Assembly (NCBI GenBank): GCA_900128395.1
Contig: LT649391.1
Span: 1-29,280, forward strand
Direction of reading: 5' to 3'
Source of the DNA: Stramenopiles sp. TOSAG23-2
Taxonomy: Eukaryota; Sar
DNA: 29,280 nt
Shown here one piece after another: positions 17,029 through 27,500 of the stretch. Numbering within the stretch: position 1 is the first letter of the stretch; each line of letters begins with the position of its first letter. Below the pieces are notes generated by a model. It was not told the DNA's origin. It saw only the letters and a list, made by a program, of their open reading frames with translations, and did no database searches. Both the position numbers and the translations under genes were made by a program.

Positions 17029-17504
17029 TTTCAAATTTTAGTCCTGGGAGTCTTCTTATAATGAATTTCGTACTTTATTTGATTTAAACAAACAAAAACC
17101 ATATAATATTGTTTAAATTCTCTTGTCGTTGTTTTCTTTTTCTCTTTTTTTCCCTAGAAACAACATATTTTGAAATATATATATATATTTTATATAGTAT
17201 ATTTCTAATATAGTAGCACCAACAAAAAACTAACTGCCAGAAAATATTGTTATTACCGCCTGACCCAATTTTTAGTACCTGGTACAGTACCTGGTATAGT
17301 AAAATGATACATAGTATAGGAAGAGGTACTCAAAACACGACTGACGACTTGAATCTTAAATGACGAATTCATTCAGACGACTCTGTGTGCGATGGATTAT
17401 GACAATAATACATATTACGAAGTATATTATGTAGTATAGTAGTAGCGATGATGGTAAAATATTTATGGTAATAATGTAAAATATCTGTGACACATTTTAA
17501 TAGT
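17029..17504. other. Spacer between the LicD-type and BIVM-like genes
   Basis: The spacer between these two same-strand genes holds an alternating TA run at about 17175-17188 upstream of the BIVM-like start, a 12-bp tandem duplication at 17274-17297, and AT-rich sequence after the LicD-type stop. No coding frame is credible. Confidence 0.5.
17274..17297 (+). repeat. Two tandem copies of AGTACCTGGTAC/T
   Basis: AGTACCTGGTAC is directly followed by AGTACCTGGTAT. The 10-mer TACCTGGTAT of the second copy recurs at 29071-29080 near the window end. Confidence 0.8.
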
Positions 17505-20066
17505 TTATTTTTCCTTCCATGGGCATTGCCATGGACTTGGCAACCAGTTCCCAAATTCTTGCAATGTAAACTCTTCGGATAAAACATTTGAATTATGATG
17601 AAGAAATACTTTGACGAAAAACGTCTCACCGGAACCAGTTGGGTCTGCAATTGCTATTTTTGGAGCATTTTTTACTAGTTTTATATTGTGTGGCGTAGAT
17701 GCCATACATGCTATTTCAAATTTTAAACCTTCCTTACGTTCATAACCTTTCATTTTTTTCCCGTTTCTTGTTATATCTTGAACACGTTTTAAGCAAATTT
17801 TCCATATTTCAGGATCCAATACCCAACAATCAGGACAACGTTTTAAATCCCCACATATTTGATTCCAGTGTGGGAAAAATATTGCTTTATCTTTTTTTCT
17901 ATTCACATTCATAATACATTTCACTTTACTTTTTTTAAAATCAACACCAGCTTCTTTTCCACATTTAATATCATGAATATGAAATCCACTTTTTGGACCT
18001 CTATCTTTTACGAGGGTTAATATTTTTCTACATTTACTTTGTAATTTAGATGGCGAAGATTCCCTGAAAGGCAAATCCATTATAAAATCCAAATCCATAT
18101 CGAACTCCCATGGCGGCAGGCTTCCTACCTTCATCGGCGTTAATAGCGAACCGTATACTGCATTAAATGAATTTTTCTCATATGTTAATTCGTTTTCTGT
18201 TGATACAATATCATTTATTGTCTTGGAGACATCATACAACAACGACGGTCGTGTGCGTGCATCCCTTCCAGTAAAACATAATGAATCTTTTTTCCATAAT
18301 TTGTATGCTGTATTCTTAAAGGAAACATATTTATCAACTTGAAAATTGTTTTCAGATGAAGTGAAGTATGGCAAAAAACCAAAGCTTCCTGATTTTTGGC
18401 CTAAATATTTCGTATTTAACATCTTTCTTGCTTTTGGTGCTGCAAGGTGGCCATGCCCTGTAAACGCTGCCGAAACAAGGATGGAAATCGTCTCCTCTGT
18501 TTTCTTGTATGGATTTACACTTAATGGCATTTCAACTAAATCGCATATGCCAAATGATTCTCCATTTATATGTTTCCCATCATCAATTTGCCCAGCATCT
18601 ATGTTCTTTTTATACACACGTACTAACTCAGGTAATTGTTGCTCTTTTTGTCTTGGCATTTGAGTAAAACACGGTAAGCCTACTTTTTTATCTTTTCCAA
18701 TTTTATATCCTCCAATTGCATATATGGTGTTGAAATGTTCAAAACGTTTTTCATGTTGTATGAGATATCCATTTGTCAATCTATCAAATCCTGTTGGATC
18801 ATAATATTTACAACAACATGCTTTGAAACAATTTGAATTATCGTTTATACAACTTTTATGGGATTTTGCCCATGAACAATGGCACCCATGTTGTTTAGTA
18901 AATGATTTTACATTAGCACAATTATTTATATTACTATTGCCCAGTTTATGCTCCATGAATCTTGTGTGAACGGAAGTGACAATTATTTTTTTTTTCAACG
19001 AGTCAAATATTTTTAAATATGGTCGTACCGAGTTTCGTATTTCTTTTTCCATAGTGTTATGGTTTGATTTATCTTTTTCTGTACATGTTAAAAATGTTAT
19101 GTGCACATTTTTATATTTGTCAGGATTAAGTAGTATTGAAGTGACAGTATGTTTCAACATATCTAAAATTTTTAATGTCTTTGGATTAATTTTAGTAAGT
19201 GCAAAGTTCCATATAAAAATTATATGGTAGACATGTGCATTTAAAGGCTTTACAAACTGTTTTGCAAAGTCACTATGAAGCTTCTCCACATTGTTACCAG
19301 CATTTCTTATATCTTCTTCAGGAATTGGTACAATGATTAATGTTGAAATTTTTGTTTCAATCAACATTGTACTTCCTACAGACATGCATTCATCGGGTGG
19401 ATCTTCTACTGTAGTTGAATCATCGTTATTGTTTATGTTATTTTTTTTTGTTTCTCCTATTTCATTCACTGTGTTGTCATTATTCGTGTTAGTAGAGGTT
19501 GATGATGATTTTGATTTTTCTTGCTTCTTGTTGCTATTACTATTATTATTCTTATTTTTCTTTTTCGTCAATATTTTCGCAAATATTTTCGCAGCAATTT
19601 TTTTTACAGATGATGGTTTTGTTGAAGATATTTTCTTCGGTGGTTCTTTTTTCGATGGTGCTTCCTGCTTTGGGGTATTTTCAAGTTGACGCCATAATGC
19701 CTTTATTGATCCAGCCAAAATTAGTTTTTTGAACGACTTTGTATTACTAGTTTTTATCTTGTCTACTTTTGGTTTTTCTAAAGTATCAATTAATGATTTT
19801 ATTGAGGATGACAACTTTAATTGTTGAGTTGAGGTTGGTTTGTTTATTGTAATATTTGTTTTTCGTTTTTTTCCTAAAATGATTGTATCATGTTTTTCAT
19901 TATCGAATTCAGATAAAAATCCATCCAGATTTCTGTAAGCATATTGTAATGATTTTCGTGATAGTGAGATATAACTATTATGAGTATGCCATTGAAGTAT
20001 TACTAGACAAAACAAAGACAAAAGTGACATTCCAAAACAGAATCGTACATTATATATTGACTGCAT
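17505..20066 (-). CDS. LicD/fukutin-type transferase, type II membrane protein
   Basis: This 853-residue predicted Golgi protein belongs to the LicD/fukutin-related nucleotidyltransferase-fold group, whose members attach phosphorylated groups (phosphocholine, ribitol phosphate) to glycans. A membrane anchor lies at about residues 7-25 (RFCFGMSLLSLFCLVILQW), followed by a Lys/Ser/Asn-rich stem to about 225. The signature is at about 638-661: AVYGSLLTPMKVGSLPPWEF followed by DMDLDF. This matches the LicD pattern YG-LLG-R-G-(I/P)PWD-D-D, with the acidic DMD-D presumed to bind metal. Ahead of it, residues 243-360 look like a Rossmann-type alpha/beta region. Residues about 393-426 form a cluster of eight cysteines (HGCHCSWAKSHKSC through ACCCKYYDPTG). 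The frame opens 17 codons upstream through a (TA)n tract starting at a TTG; the first ATG is 20066, exactly before the anchor. The stop is TAA. The substrate is unknown. Confidence 0.75.
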   Translation of the reverse strand: MQSIYNVRFCFGMSLLSLFCLVILQWHTHNSYISLSRKSLQYAYRNLDGFLSEFDNEKHDTIILGKKRKTNITINKPTSTQQLKLSSSIKSLIDTLEKPKVDKIKTSNTKSFKKLILAGSIKALWRQLENTPKQEAPSKKEPPKKISSTKPSSVKKIAAKIFAKILTKKKNKNNNSNSNKKQEKSKSSSTSTNTNNDNTVNEIGETKKNNINNNDDSTTVEDPPDECMSVGSTMLIETKISTLIIVPIPEEDIRNAGNNVEKLHSDFAKQFVKPLNAHVYHIIFIWNFALTKINPKTLKILDMLKHTVTSILLNPDKYKNVHITFLTCTEKDKSNHNTMEKEIRNSVRPYLKIFDSLKKKIIVTSVHTRFMEHKLGNSNINNCANVKSFTKQHGCHCSWAKSHKSCINDNSNCFKACCCKYYDPTGFDRLTNGYLIQHEKRFEHFNTIYAIGGYKIGKDKKVGLPCFTQMPRQKEQQLPELVRVYKKNIDAGQIDDGKHINGESFGICDLVEMPLSVNPYKKTEETISILVSAAFTGHGHLAAPKARKMLNTKYLGQKSGSFGFLPYFTSSENNFQVDKYVSFKNTAYKLWKKDSLCFTGRDARTRPSLLYDVSKTINDIVSTENELTYEKNSFNAVYGSLLTPMKVGSLPPWEFDMDLDFIMDLPFRESSPSKLQSKCRKILTLVKDRGPKSGFHIHDIKCGKEAGVDFKKSKVKCIMNVNRKKDKAIFFPHWNQICGDLKRCPDCWVLDPEIWKICLKRVQDITRNGKKMKGYERKEGLKFEIACMASTPHNIKLVKNAPKIAIADPTGSGETFFVKVFLHHNSNVLSEEFTLQEFGNWLPSPWQCPWKEK

Positions 20067-20088
20067 TTCGTGTGAAACTGAATTGAAA

Positions 20089-20103
20089 ATATATATATAT
20101 ATA
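20089..20103. repeat. (TA)n run upstream of the LicD-type start
   Basis: A 15-bp alternating TA tract 23-37 bp upstream of the ATG at 20066. It keeps the frame open as Ile-Tyr codons. Confidence 0.9.
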
Positions 20104-20760
20104 GTAACGAACAACAAAAACCGTAAGGTACGTATTAATTTTAGTATAGCTGCTTGTAAACACGTGTGTGCCCACTTTAACGTTTTCTAGTAATACTAAA
20201 TTATTATTTTATGAAACGAATATATTATTTGATGTGTATATATTAATAATAATATACGAGAAGAAGAATGAGAGATACTTATTATGGGCTGATGATATGT
20301 TATTAATGTGTGCTATAGCTGCTGCTCTTTTGACTGGAATAGGCTGCATATTATATTGTACTTTTAATAGGTATATTACAGTATTTAATATTAATATTAG
20401 TAATGCTGTAATCTGGAATATTGTGTCTGTGCCCTGTGCCACCACATTTTTTTTTATCTCGTTTCCCAGCCCAAAAAGGCCACATACGTAGCAGCTATCG
20501 CAGTGCAACAAGTTAGTACAGTAGTGAACTAATAATAAAGTATGCACGTATCAAAATTAAACTACTTCTCTCTTTTTTTTGAAGAATTTTCCTCCGGCCG
20601 TGCTATTCCCTGCTATATTACAACTTGTAATTTGGATAGTTTGTCTGTTAATATTTCTACGTATAGGATATTTATTGTATTTAACATTACAATCAAGTAC
20701 AGCAATATCGATCTAAACTATTTACACTATTTATTATATATTTTAAAATACAACAAGAAC

Positions 20761-20782
20761 GACTACCTGGACTACCTGGACT
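20761..20782 (+). repeat. Tandem 9-bp repeat GACTACCTG
   Basis: Two full copies and a partial third (GACT). It shares the TACCTG core with the 12-bp repeats at 17274-17297. Confidence 0.8.
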
Positions 20783-21119
20783 AATAAATGAATAATGAAC
20801 AGATTATAAACATAGTTGGAACAAGGTGAAAGTAAAACAATCAAAGAACAATAGTATAAAAGTATTGAGAAATACTTTGATTTAAATTTTAGTTGATTAT
20901 TTGTGTAAAGTGTACAAACGTTCTTTTTGTATATATTTATATTATATTAATTATTATTTTTTTTCAATAATAATTATATATTTTTTGATAAGAAAATATA
21001 AACAAATTATTTTTAACTGGAAAAAAAAATAACGATAAATAATATAACATAAATTTTGTATAGTTGTGTATTTATTTATATTGTTTTTTTGAATTATTAT
21101 AAATATATTTTTGAACAAC

Positions 21120-21836
21120 ATGTTAGGTACAAAACGTAATGCTGGAGAAATGATGGTATGCTCGCCACAACGATATCCATTATTAACGGATGTCAATAAT
21201 AATATGATGGGACAACAAGGAGACCCACATAATAATATGGAAAGATTACAAGGGCGTGTTCGACGCAAAAAGTTAAAACTATATAACAACAACAATAGTA
21301 ACAATACCAACAACGATAATAATAACAGGAATCGCTTAAAAAGGCGCTCCGCGATATACGATGAAAATGGCACAAACATGCTTATGGGGCGTGGCAGTTA
21401 TTACCACAATGTAGAGCAAACCAGTGGTAACTGTGTAACATATAAAAAAGTACGACAAGAAGATTCCAAGGATGTTATTAAATTTACTCAACGACATTTA
21501 GAACTTTTGAGCAACCAACACGCACATAAAGTAAATGAACTTGAAACAGTAGTAAATAAACAACAAGAAATATTGACACATAAGGCGAAGGAACTTGAGG
21601 CTGTAAAATCGGAGAATGGTATTTTAAAACGTGGTGTAATTATACAAGAAACGAAGAATAAACAATTAACAGTTGAAGCCAACTCGTATAAAACATTAAT
21701 TTCGCAAATGAAAGATCATATCATGAAATTGGAGCAACGAAACTATTCATTACAAACACAATTGTCGCAACGTGATGGCATGGAGCCATTTCATTCAAAT
21801 AATAATTGTGCTAGTTTTTCTAATCATGGCTTTTAA
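21120..21836 (+). CDS. Hypothetical coiled-coil protein
   Basis: This 238-residue protein is not recognised. Residues 1-110 are disordered, with basic stretches (RVRRKKLKLY, RLKRRS) that could act as nuclear localisation signals and an Asn-rich run at 56-70. Residues about 117-218 are a long predicted coiled coil with regularly spaced Leu, Val and Ile (RHLELLSNQHAHKVNELETV, then KAKELEAVKSENGILK and MKDHIMKLEQRNYSLQTQLS). The C-terminus is Asn/Ser-rich. A bZIP-like architecture (basic part before a zipper) is possible, but the basic segment is too far from the coil and lacks the bZIP signature. The frame opens at a TTG nine bases upstream; the first ATG is 21120. The stop is TAA. Clean coding composition makes it a real gene; the function is unknown. 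Confidence 0.75.
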   Translation: MLGTKRNAGEMMVCSPQRYPLLTDVNNNMMGQQGDPHNNMERLQGRVRRKKLKLYNNNNSNNTNNDNNNRNRLKRRSAIYDENGTNMLMGRGSYYHNVEQTSGNCVTYKKVRQEDSKDVIKFTQRHLELLSNQHAHKVNELETVVNKQQEILTHKAKELEAVKSENGILKRGVIIQETKNKQLTVEANSYKTLISQMKDHIMKLEQRNYSLQTQLSQRDGMEPFHSNNNCASFSNHGF

Positions 21837-22242
21837 AAGAAAGTGAAGAAATAAAGACAGAAAAATATACATGGGTCACAAACTACAAAATAATAAGAAA
21901 AAAAAATAGAAATGTTGTATATATATAGATTATTTAAAAAATGAGGCCCATGAGCTGTTTATCAATTCTAATAATGTGCAAGTATCAAAATATGCACATT
22001 TTATGATATTCAAAAAAATAACATGCATTTTACACACACACGAACACACCGTGGACGAAATAAATTTTTGGGGAGAGGTGAGAGTTTATCATTAACAAAC
22101 TACTAGGCGTAATGTACTCTTATTATATTATTTTATTTACTACGAATCGCGTATCTGCCATCATCACGCTCACATATTAATCTACACACAGCAACCAGTT
22201 TTTATTATTTTAAAAAATGTTTTTTTTTTTCATATCGATATA
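21837..22242. other. Convergent spacer (coiled-coil gene / pirin)
   Basis: AT-rich spacer holding both 3' ends. I see A runs, a short TA stretch near 21918-21927 and no coding frame. Confidence 0.6.
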
Positions 22243-23334
22243 TTATTCTTTATTACTTCCAGAGTCATCACTGTTCTTCTTCTTTATATTATTATTATCA
22301 TCCGAATTGGTTTCTTCACCAGTTCGTTCTTCTCCTTCATCTTTCTCTCCTAATACCGTCGGTGTTTTTTTTAACATTATGCCTTTCTTTTTAATAAATG
22401 TACCTTGTTGATATTCTTTAAATGCAATTAATAATTCCTCGCGAGTATTCATAACGAATGGGCCATGTCTTTCAATTGGTTCTTTCAGAGGTTTACCTGC
22501 AAGAAACAAAAATCGTAAATCTTCCGTGTATAATTTTTTATTCCTATTATCTAATTTAGTGACACATTTAAAACGCAAGGAATCTCCTGGTCCCAATAAT
22601 ATGGTGTCTCCATCTGTACATTCTATATCATTAGCACCAAATAGACCAGTGCCATGATACACAAAAACTATACCAGTAGTCATTTTCTCTGGCACTATAT
22701 GTGTATATTCCAAGCCATCGCTACTTTTGCCTTCTAACGTTATTTGAAAATCCAAATATTGACATTCGACTTGTGTTTGAATGATTGCATTTATTCTATG
22801 ACATGTGCCGGCCAATATTTTAGCTTTAAGACCATCTTTAATTTCTACTACAGGTATATCATCACTTGGAATATCTTGATATGATGGATCTGACATTTTT
22901 AAATGACTTGGTAAATTGATCCACATTTGAAAACCATGCAAAATTCCACCAGGATGGTCTCTACCCTCGTCGTGTTCAATTCCAGATCCAGCCGTCATCC
23001 ATTGTACATCCCCAGCTCTTAATATCCCCGAATTTCCCATAGAATCTTGATGCTTCCCTTCACCCTGTAACATATACATAACGGTGTCAAAACCACGGTG
23101 TGGATGCCATGGTGCTCCAGGAAATTCACCTTTGGCATATGATACAGGACCTAGTTCATCTAATAATAAAAATGGATCTGCTTCTTCATCTGATAATGTA
23201 CGTCCAATTGGCCTTCGAATTACAAATCCAGCACCTTCACTTTGTGATTGTGCTTTAAATTTTTTAATCACCGGCTTAACTACATATCCACCAAGACCTT
23301 CGACACGTTCGCCGGGTGTTATCAACGTTGCCAT
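22243..23334 (-). CDS. PIR: Pirin family protein
   Basis: This is a bicupin iron-binding protein of the pirin family. Family members act as redox-dependent transcription cofactors in animals or as quercetin dioxygenases in some organisms. The N-terminal cupin is complete. The metal ligands expected from human pirin are present: two His in PWHPHRGFDTVMYML (H77, H79), then His and Glu in WMTAGSGIEHDEG (H121, E123). HGFQMWINLP (133-142) is also typical. The C-terminal cupin continues to about residue 310, with FLFLAGKPLKEPIERHGPFV and MNTREELLIAF, as in the family. A charged, low-complexity tail (325-363) extends beyond the usual 290 residues. The ATG at 23334 has a sound context and the stop is TAA. 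The family and metal site are seen directly; which of the known roles applies is not. Confidence 0.95.
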   Translation of the reverse strand: MATLITPGERVEGLGGYVVKPVIKKFKAQSQSEGAGFVIRRPIGRTLSDEEADPFLLLDELGPVSYAKGEFPGAPWHPHRGFDTVMYMLQGEGKHQDSMGNSGILRAGDVQWMTAGSGIEHDEGRDHPGGILHGFQMWINLPSHLKMSDPSYQDIPSDDIPVVEIKDGLKAKILAGTCHRINAIIQTQVECQYLDFQITLEGKSSDGLEYTHIVPEKMTTGIVFVYHGTGLFGANDIECTDGDTILLGPGDSLRFKCVTKLDNRNKKLYTEDLRFLFLAGKPLKEPIERHGPFVMNTREELLIAFKEYQQGTFIKKKGIMLKKTPTVLGEKDEGEERTGEETNSDDNNNIKKKNSDDSGSNKE

Positions 23335-23700
23335 TGTAGATTTATCAAATTTATCTATCCCTCTGTTTCATTAATCTCTTTTGTCTTTGTATAATTTATT
23401 TTCAACAACTAAAAACTAAAAACTAACAACTTGCGCAAAAAAAAGAAAAAGCCAGAAGAAGATATATTTTAATCGTCTTCTTCTTTGTTGTGGAAAAACT
23501 TTTGTTGGGCATTGATGAAAATGAAGCCGGACGCCAAAACTCAATGCTAAAATGGTGGTAGTAATGGCGGTGGGCGTTTGTATACTAGTATGTAATAATT
23601 TCCTATATCGTGGTTGCCCAGAGTTTTTTTTTGGTAAAAAATACTTTGTTGTTGTTGTTTGCCATATTGTACCAGCATAGGCATAGCCAGTTTGGCAATT

Positions 23701-23750
23701 TGTTGTTGTATTATTTTTTGTTGTTGTTGTTGTTTGTTTGTTGTTGTGTT
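23701..23750 (+). repeat. TTG-rich microsatellite
   Basis: Interrupted (TTG)n repeats with T runs and a short (TTTG) block, in the divergent promoter region. Confidence 0.85.
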
Positions 23751-23773
23751 ACTATTAATACATATACTTTATA

Positions 23774-23791
23774 ATATATATATATATATAT
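23774..23791. repeat. (TA)n run upstream of the EF-hand/WW gene
   Basis: An 18-bp alternating TA tract about 100 bp upstream of the ATG at 23890. Confidence 0.9.
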
Positions 23792-23889
23792 TAGACGGAC
23801 AAACCATGATCAAAATATTTTTAATCTCTATATATATTAGAACAAGCCTTCGTTGTATTACATATATGTAAACATACACACGACATACG

Positions 23890-24531
23890 ATGCAAAATGT
23901 CAAAGTAAAAGTAGATAAATTCAGGGTGAGTCGCCAAGTCGAAATAAATTGGAAAAAAGGGTATGTGAAAAGAACAACTAAACCACCAGAAAAGAAACGA
24001 CCAATGGATCCGAAAGAAATATTTGATAAATTTGATTTAGACGGACAAGGCAGATTGGAGCTGGAAGAGTTTAGAGAATTTTTAAGGGCAGTTGGATTAG
24101 ATAAACGTGACAATGAAAGTGAATTGGAGTATGATGAATGGGTCTATTCAGAGTTTAATAAGGCGGACACAGATGACAGGAAATTTTTGAACTTTAAACG
24201 GTTTCTAGACTGTTACAATCACTTTAAGAGTACAACGTATATTAAAACTTTGTACACAGAAGAACAGAAACCAAAATTACTAAGAATAGTTTACGCTAAT
24301 GGTAAAATTGAATTTATCAATAAAAAGCTTGAAAAAGTTGTACATACAGTGAAAGGTCCAGAGCTTGAAAAATTGGAATTTATAAATTATGAACAAGGTA
24401 GAGATTGGCATGTAGAGTATGATCCAGATAATGGAAATGTGCCGTTGTACAAATGTAATAAAACAAAGGAAACGACCTATACACATCCATTAAGTTTTGC
24501 AGATATTAGACGAATGAAACATTCTGGGTGA
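23890..24531 (+). CDS. EF-hand protein with a C-terminal WW-like domain
   Basis: This 213-residue protein is probably calcium-binding. The first EF-hand (about 41-68) has a near-canonical loop, DLDGQGRLELEE (49-60), with Asp at positions 1 and 3, Gln at 5, Gly at 6 and Glu at 12. The second (about 84-110) has a degenerate loop, DTDDRKFLNFKR (93-104), lacking Gly at 6 and Glu at 12, so it probably does not bind calcium. A WW-like module follows at about 173-200. W173 leads to Y187, N190, T192, T195, T196 and P200, but the second signature Trp is replaced by Tyr at 197. WW modules bind proline-rich peptides; the substitution makes this uncertain. The N-terminus is basic. The ATG at 23890 is the first in frame; the stop is TGA. 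The specific function is unknown. Only 61 bp separate its stop from that of the next gene. Confidence 0.85.
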   Translation: MQNVKVKVDKFRVSRQVEINWKKGYVKRTTKPPEKKRPMDPKEIFDKFDLDGQGRLELEEFREFLRAVGLDKRDNESELEYDEWVYSEFNKADTDDRKFLNFKRFLDCYNHFKSTTYIKTLYTEEQKPKLLRIVYANGKIEFINKKLEKVVHTVKGPELEKLEFINYEQGRDWHVEYDPDNGNVPLYKCNKTKETTYTHPLSFADIRRMKHSG

Positions 24532-24592
24532 ATAAAATGATATGTGCACTATAAATATATATATATAATACTTTTATAATTAGCGTTAATAC
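24532..24592. other. 61-bp convergent junction
   Basis: Only 61 bp separate the TGA of the EF-hand/WW gene from the TAA of the LRR/EF-hand gene on the other strand. The spacer includes a (TA)n run near 24556-24567. The two transcripts almost certainly overlap at their 3' ends. Confidence 0.8.
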
Positions 24593-27500
24593 TTAATCCT
24601 CCTCTCCTCTCTCTTCTATATCCACGCCATCATCTTCTTTTTCTACTTCTATCATTACCATCATTTCATTTACAATATGATTTCCAAAAAAGTTGACAAC
24701 TGCATTATATTCTATTTCATTCATCCATTTCTTACATATTGGAAATACATTCCAACAATCTATCGTTCTTGAAAATGTTGCAAATAACAATTGTGTATAT
24801 ATATGAAACCCATTCTTTTCCAACCATTTATCATGAGCCAATTTGAAGTTTTCAAATAATGTTTCCAAAACTTTAGATGTTATCCATGCAGCATTTGTAG
24901 ACAAATATGCGCGTAAATTTGTAATACTTATTATAGCAAGTTCCGTAAATTTATCAATCATTGCTCCTGAAATATTGTCAATCGAATTTAATTTTATTGA
25001 CGGGTATGTACCAGGATATCGGCGATTAAATGGATGTAACTTACATGAAGGAAAACATGCTTCATTCATTGGATGATTATGTTCGCAAATTTCCTCCAAA
25101 ATTTCTACAGTGCTTCTGAAGGCATTTAATTTGTCCCTATTTAATGTACAATTATGATCTAATAAATTATTTTTCTCATGTAAATCAAGTGGTTTATCTT
25201 TTGAAACGCGTTTTTCCATTTTATGATAATGTATAGTGTTATCATTTTCTTTAATAAAACCGTTTAATTCATTTACATTCATTGCTTGGAGCATTTTATC
25301 CATAGTACCCAAATCAACAATCGTCTTCTCAGGTACGTCGTTGACTTCCTCGTTATATGTATTATCGTGATATGGTATAGCTATTAAATCAAAAATCATC
25401 GTACCACGTTGTGGTAATGAGTTTACGAAAAATGATTCATTGTTTAACTTGCCCGTATAATCCACACCTTCTACTGTGGCATTACGAAAGAGCCGTTCTT
25501 TAAATGATATGTTTGTATCTTTAAAAGAAGATATCAACATATTCAAAGCTTTGCGATCAAAATGATTTTCTAGACTAAGGACATACTGCCCAGTCGGATT
25601 ATTTGGAAATATACCATGATACTTATTGATTTCATCTAAGACTAGCTCCACATCAACATCTCTCGAATATTTATCAATAAATGATGGAATCAAGCTTTTA
25701 TTATTATCATCGGTCGTGTTTTGATTGTCGAGTGATAATAATATGCTTACCAAAGCTGCACATTTACAGTTGTTTACTTCGTATATACCACGTGTTCGTT
25801 TAACTTCAGCATTGTTTAAAATTAAACTAAGAATATCATGTCCTTGATTTTCACTAATTTGATAATTTTTACAGATGGAAGCAATCAATTTTAATTTGGA
25901 TTGTGATAACATTGCTTTATTTGGATCTATAATTTCTTCCTCTATTTTCTTCTCCGTGGGTTTTTTCTTTATTTTACGATTTCTACGGCTTCTAGTGGAA
26001 GAAAGGAAATCTAACTCATCGGCTGTTGGCTTTTTATGAGCTGGTGCTGGGCGTTTTATAATCTTTTTAAAATATCTCACAGATACTCTATGTTCTGGAT
26101 TTTGAATTTCATCTTTCAATGTGTCAAATGTGATATTGGCCAATGGCATCTTATCTTTCGAAAATATTGCTTTGCATTGTTCAAAATATACTGATCTTTG
26201 CGATTTAAATTTTGTTTGGTTTGTTTGAACCTGTCCATTGAACATACAAGGTTGCAATTGAAATTCTATGTAACCGTGTGTGGGTAATTTTTTCTTTCCT
26301 TCTATGTAAGCAACCATTGTTTTTTTGTCAAGTTGACGTCCACTAATTGATATGGTTGTATTTTCTAATCGAGCAGTTAATGCAGCTGCACTACCATCCC
26401 CTTGATTCAGAAAGTAAGTTTCATTGCTATATTTCAAAGCTTCAAGAATATCCAATGCAATAAATACTTCTCGCTTAATTCGCAGATCTAAATTGTAATA
26501 GGATATTGGCTCTGTAGATTTCCAAATATCACACCAATATGTAGAATATTCAACCTTTAATTTTGATACAATACCTTCCAATCCTAATTTTCTAATAAAT
26601 GATGTGTTTGGCTTAAAACTTTGCAAGATCATATTCATTGCGTCTGATTCATGAATCGGGTTGTTATCTAAACGTAGTGTCTTCAACGTGTCGTTTTGCT
26701 TTAAGCTTTTTGATATCGATTTACACGCTCTTGACGGTATTTGATTATGTTCTAAGTTCAACACATTTAATGTAGTATTAGTGATTAATGCACTGATTAA
26801 TATCGCCGCACTTTCTCCAAGCGAATTCCATGACAAATCTAAAACTTTTAAGCTCGTGTTTCCACCAGCTGATAAACATTTTGACAAAATCGGTACAGCT
26901 TTTGCATCAAAATTATTCCAACTTAAATTTAAATGCAAGATTCGTAGATTTGGTGAAAATAAATTACCTAGCATTTTACAGCATTTCTGGCTCGTGCCCA
27001 ATTTATTATAACTAAGATTTAAATACAATAACGAATCGCCACTGTATCTTACTAATTCCTTATCCTTTTCATTGTCATCATCATCATCTTGATCCATATC
27101 AAACTTATCAACAATTTTACCATCCTTCTTTAATATACGCCATCGACTGAAGAAAACGGAAACAAATTCTTTATATTGTATCGTTCCGTTTTTATCTATG
27201 TCTAAATGTGCCGTTAGAGCAACGGACTCATCTCGTGTTAATTTGCATCCTAATTTATATAAAAACTTCTTCAATCTTGAAGCATCAACATGTTGCCCAC
27301 GAAAGTCATGAAGGTCGATATTTCCCCTATGTTTTAGCGCAAGTTGATCCAATTTTGAAAGTGCGTGTTTTAAGTTAATTTGTGCTTTCTCCTCCTTCGT
27401 AAGAACTTTCTTCTTCTTTTTTTTTACATATTTTGTTCGTAAAAATTTTTGTATCGTACGTGGATATTTGTCTAAACTAATAGTTTGAAAATACCCATCC

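Larger units (their letters stand above)
20067..21119. other. Divergent intergenic region (LicD-type / coiled-coil gene)
   Basis: This is the longest gene-free stretch, and probably contains both promoters. A (TA)n run at 20089-20103 precedes the LicD-type start. Overlapping frames on both strands at about 20168-20547 are hydrophobic but lack an ATG at their start. A plus-strand ATG frame at 20542-20784 is 80 codons of Ile/Tyr/Asn-rich sequence and is not convincing. A 9-bp repeat lies at 20761-20782. The 170 bases before 21120 are nearly all A/T. Confidence 0.5.
23335..23889. other. Divergent intergenic region (pirin / EF-hand-WW gene)
   Basis: The probable shared promoter region of two divergent genes. 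It contains a TTG-repeat tract (about 23701-23750), a (TA)n run at 23774-23791, and a more G-rich stretch around 23520-23580. No convincing frame is present. Confidence 0.5.

Noticed and set aside
20168-20547. Overlapping hydrophobic frames on both strands, up to 112 codons
   Set aside because: Neither has an ATG at its start; the apparent start codons are GTG. The content follows AT-rich composition and no family is recognisable.
20542-20784. 80-codon plus-strand frame with an ATG
   Set aside because: The translation is Ile, Tyr and Asn-rich with a 9-bp DNA repeat at its end. It looks like chance openness in AT-rich DNA.
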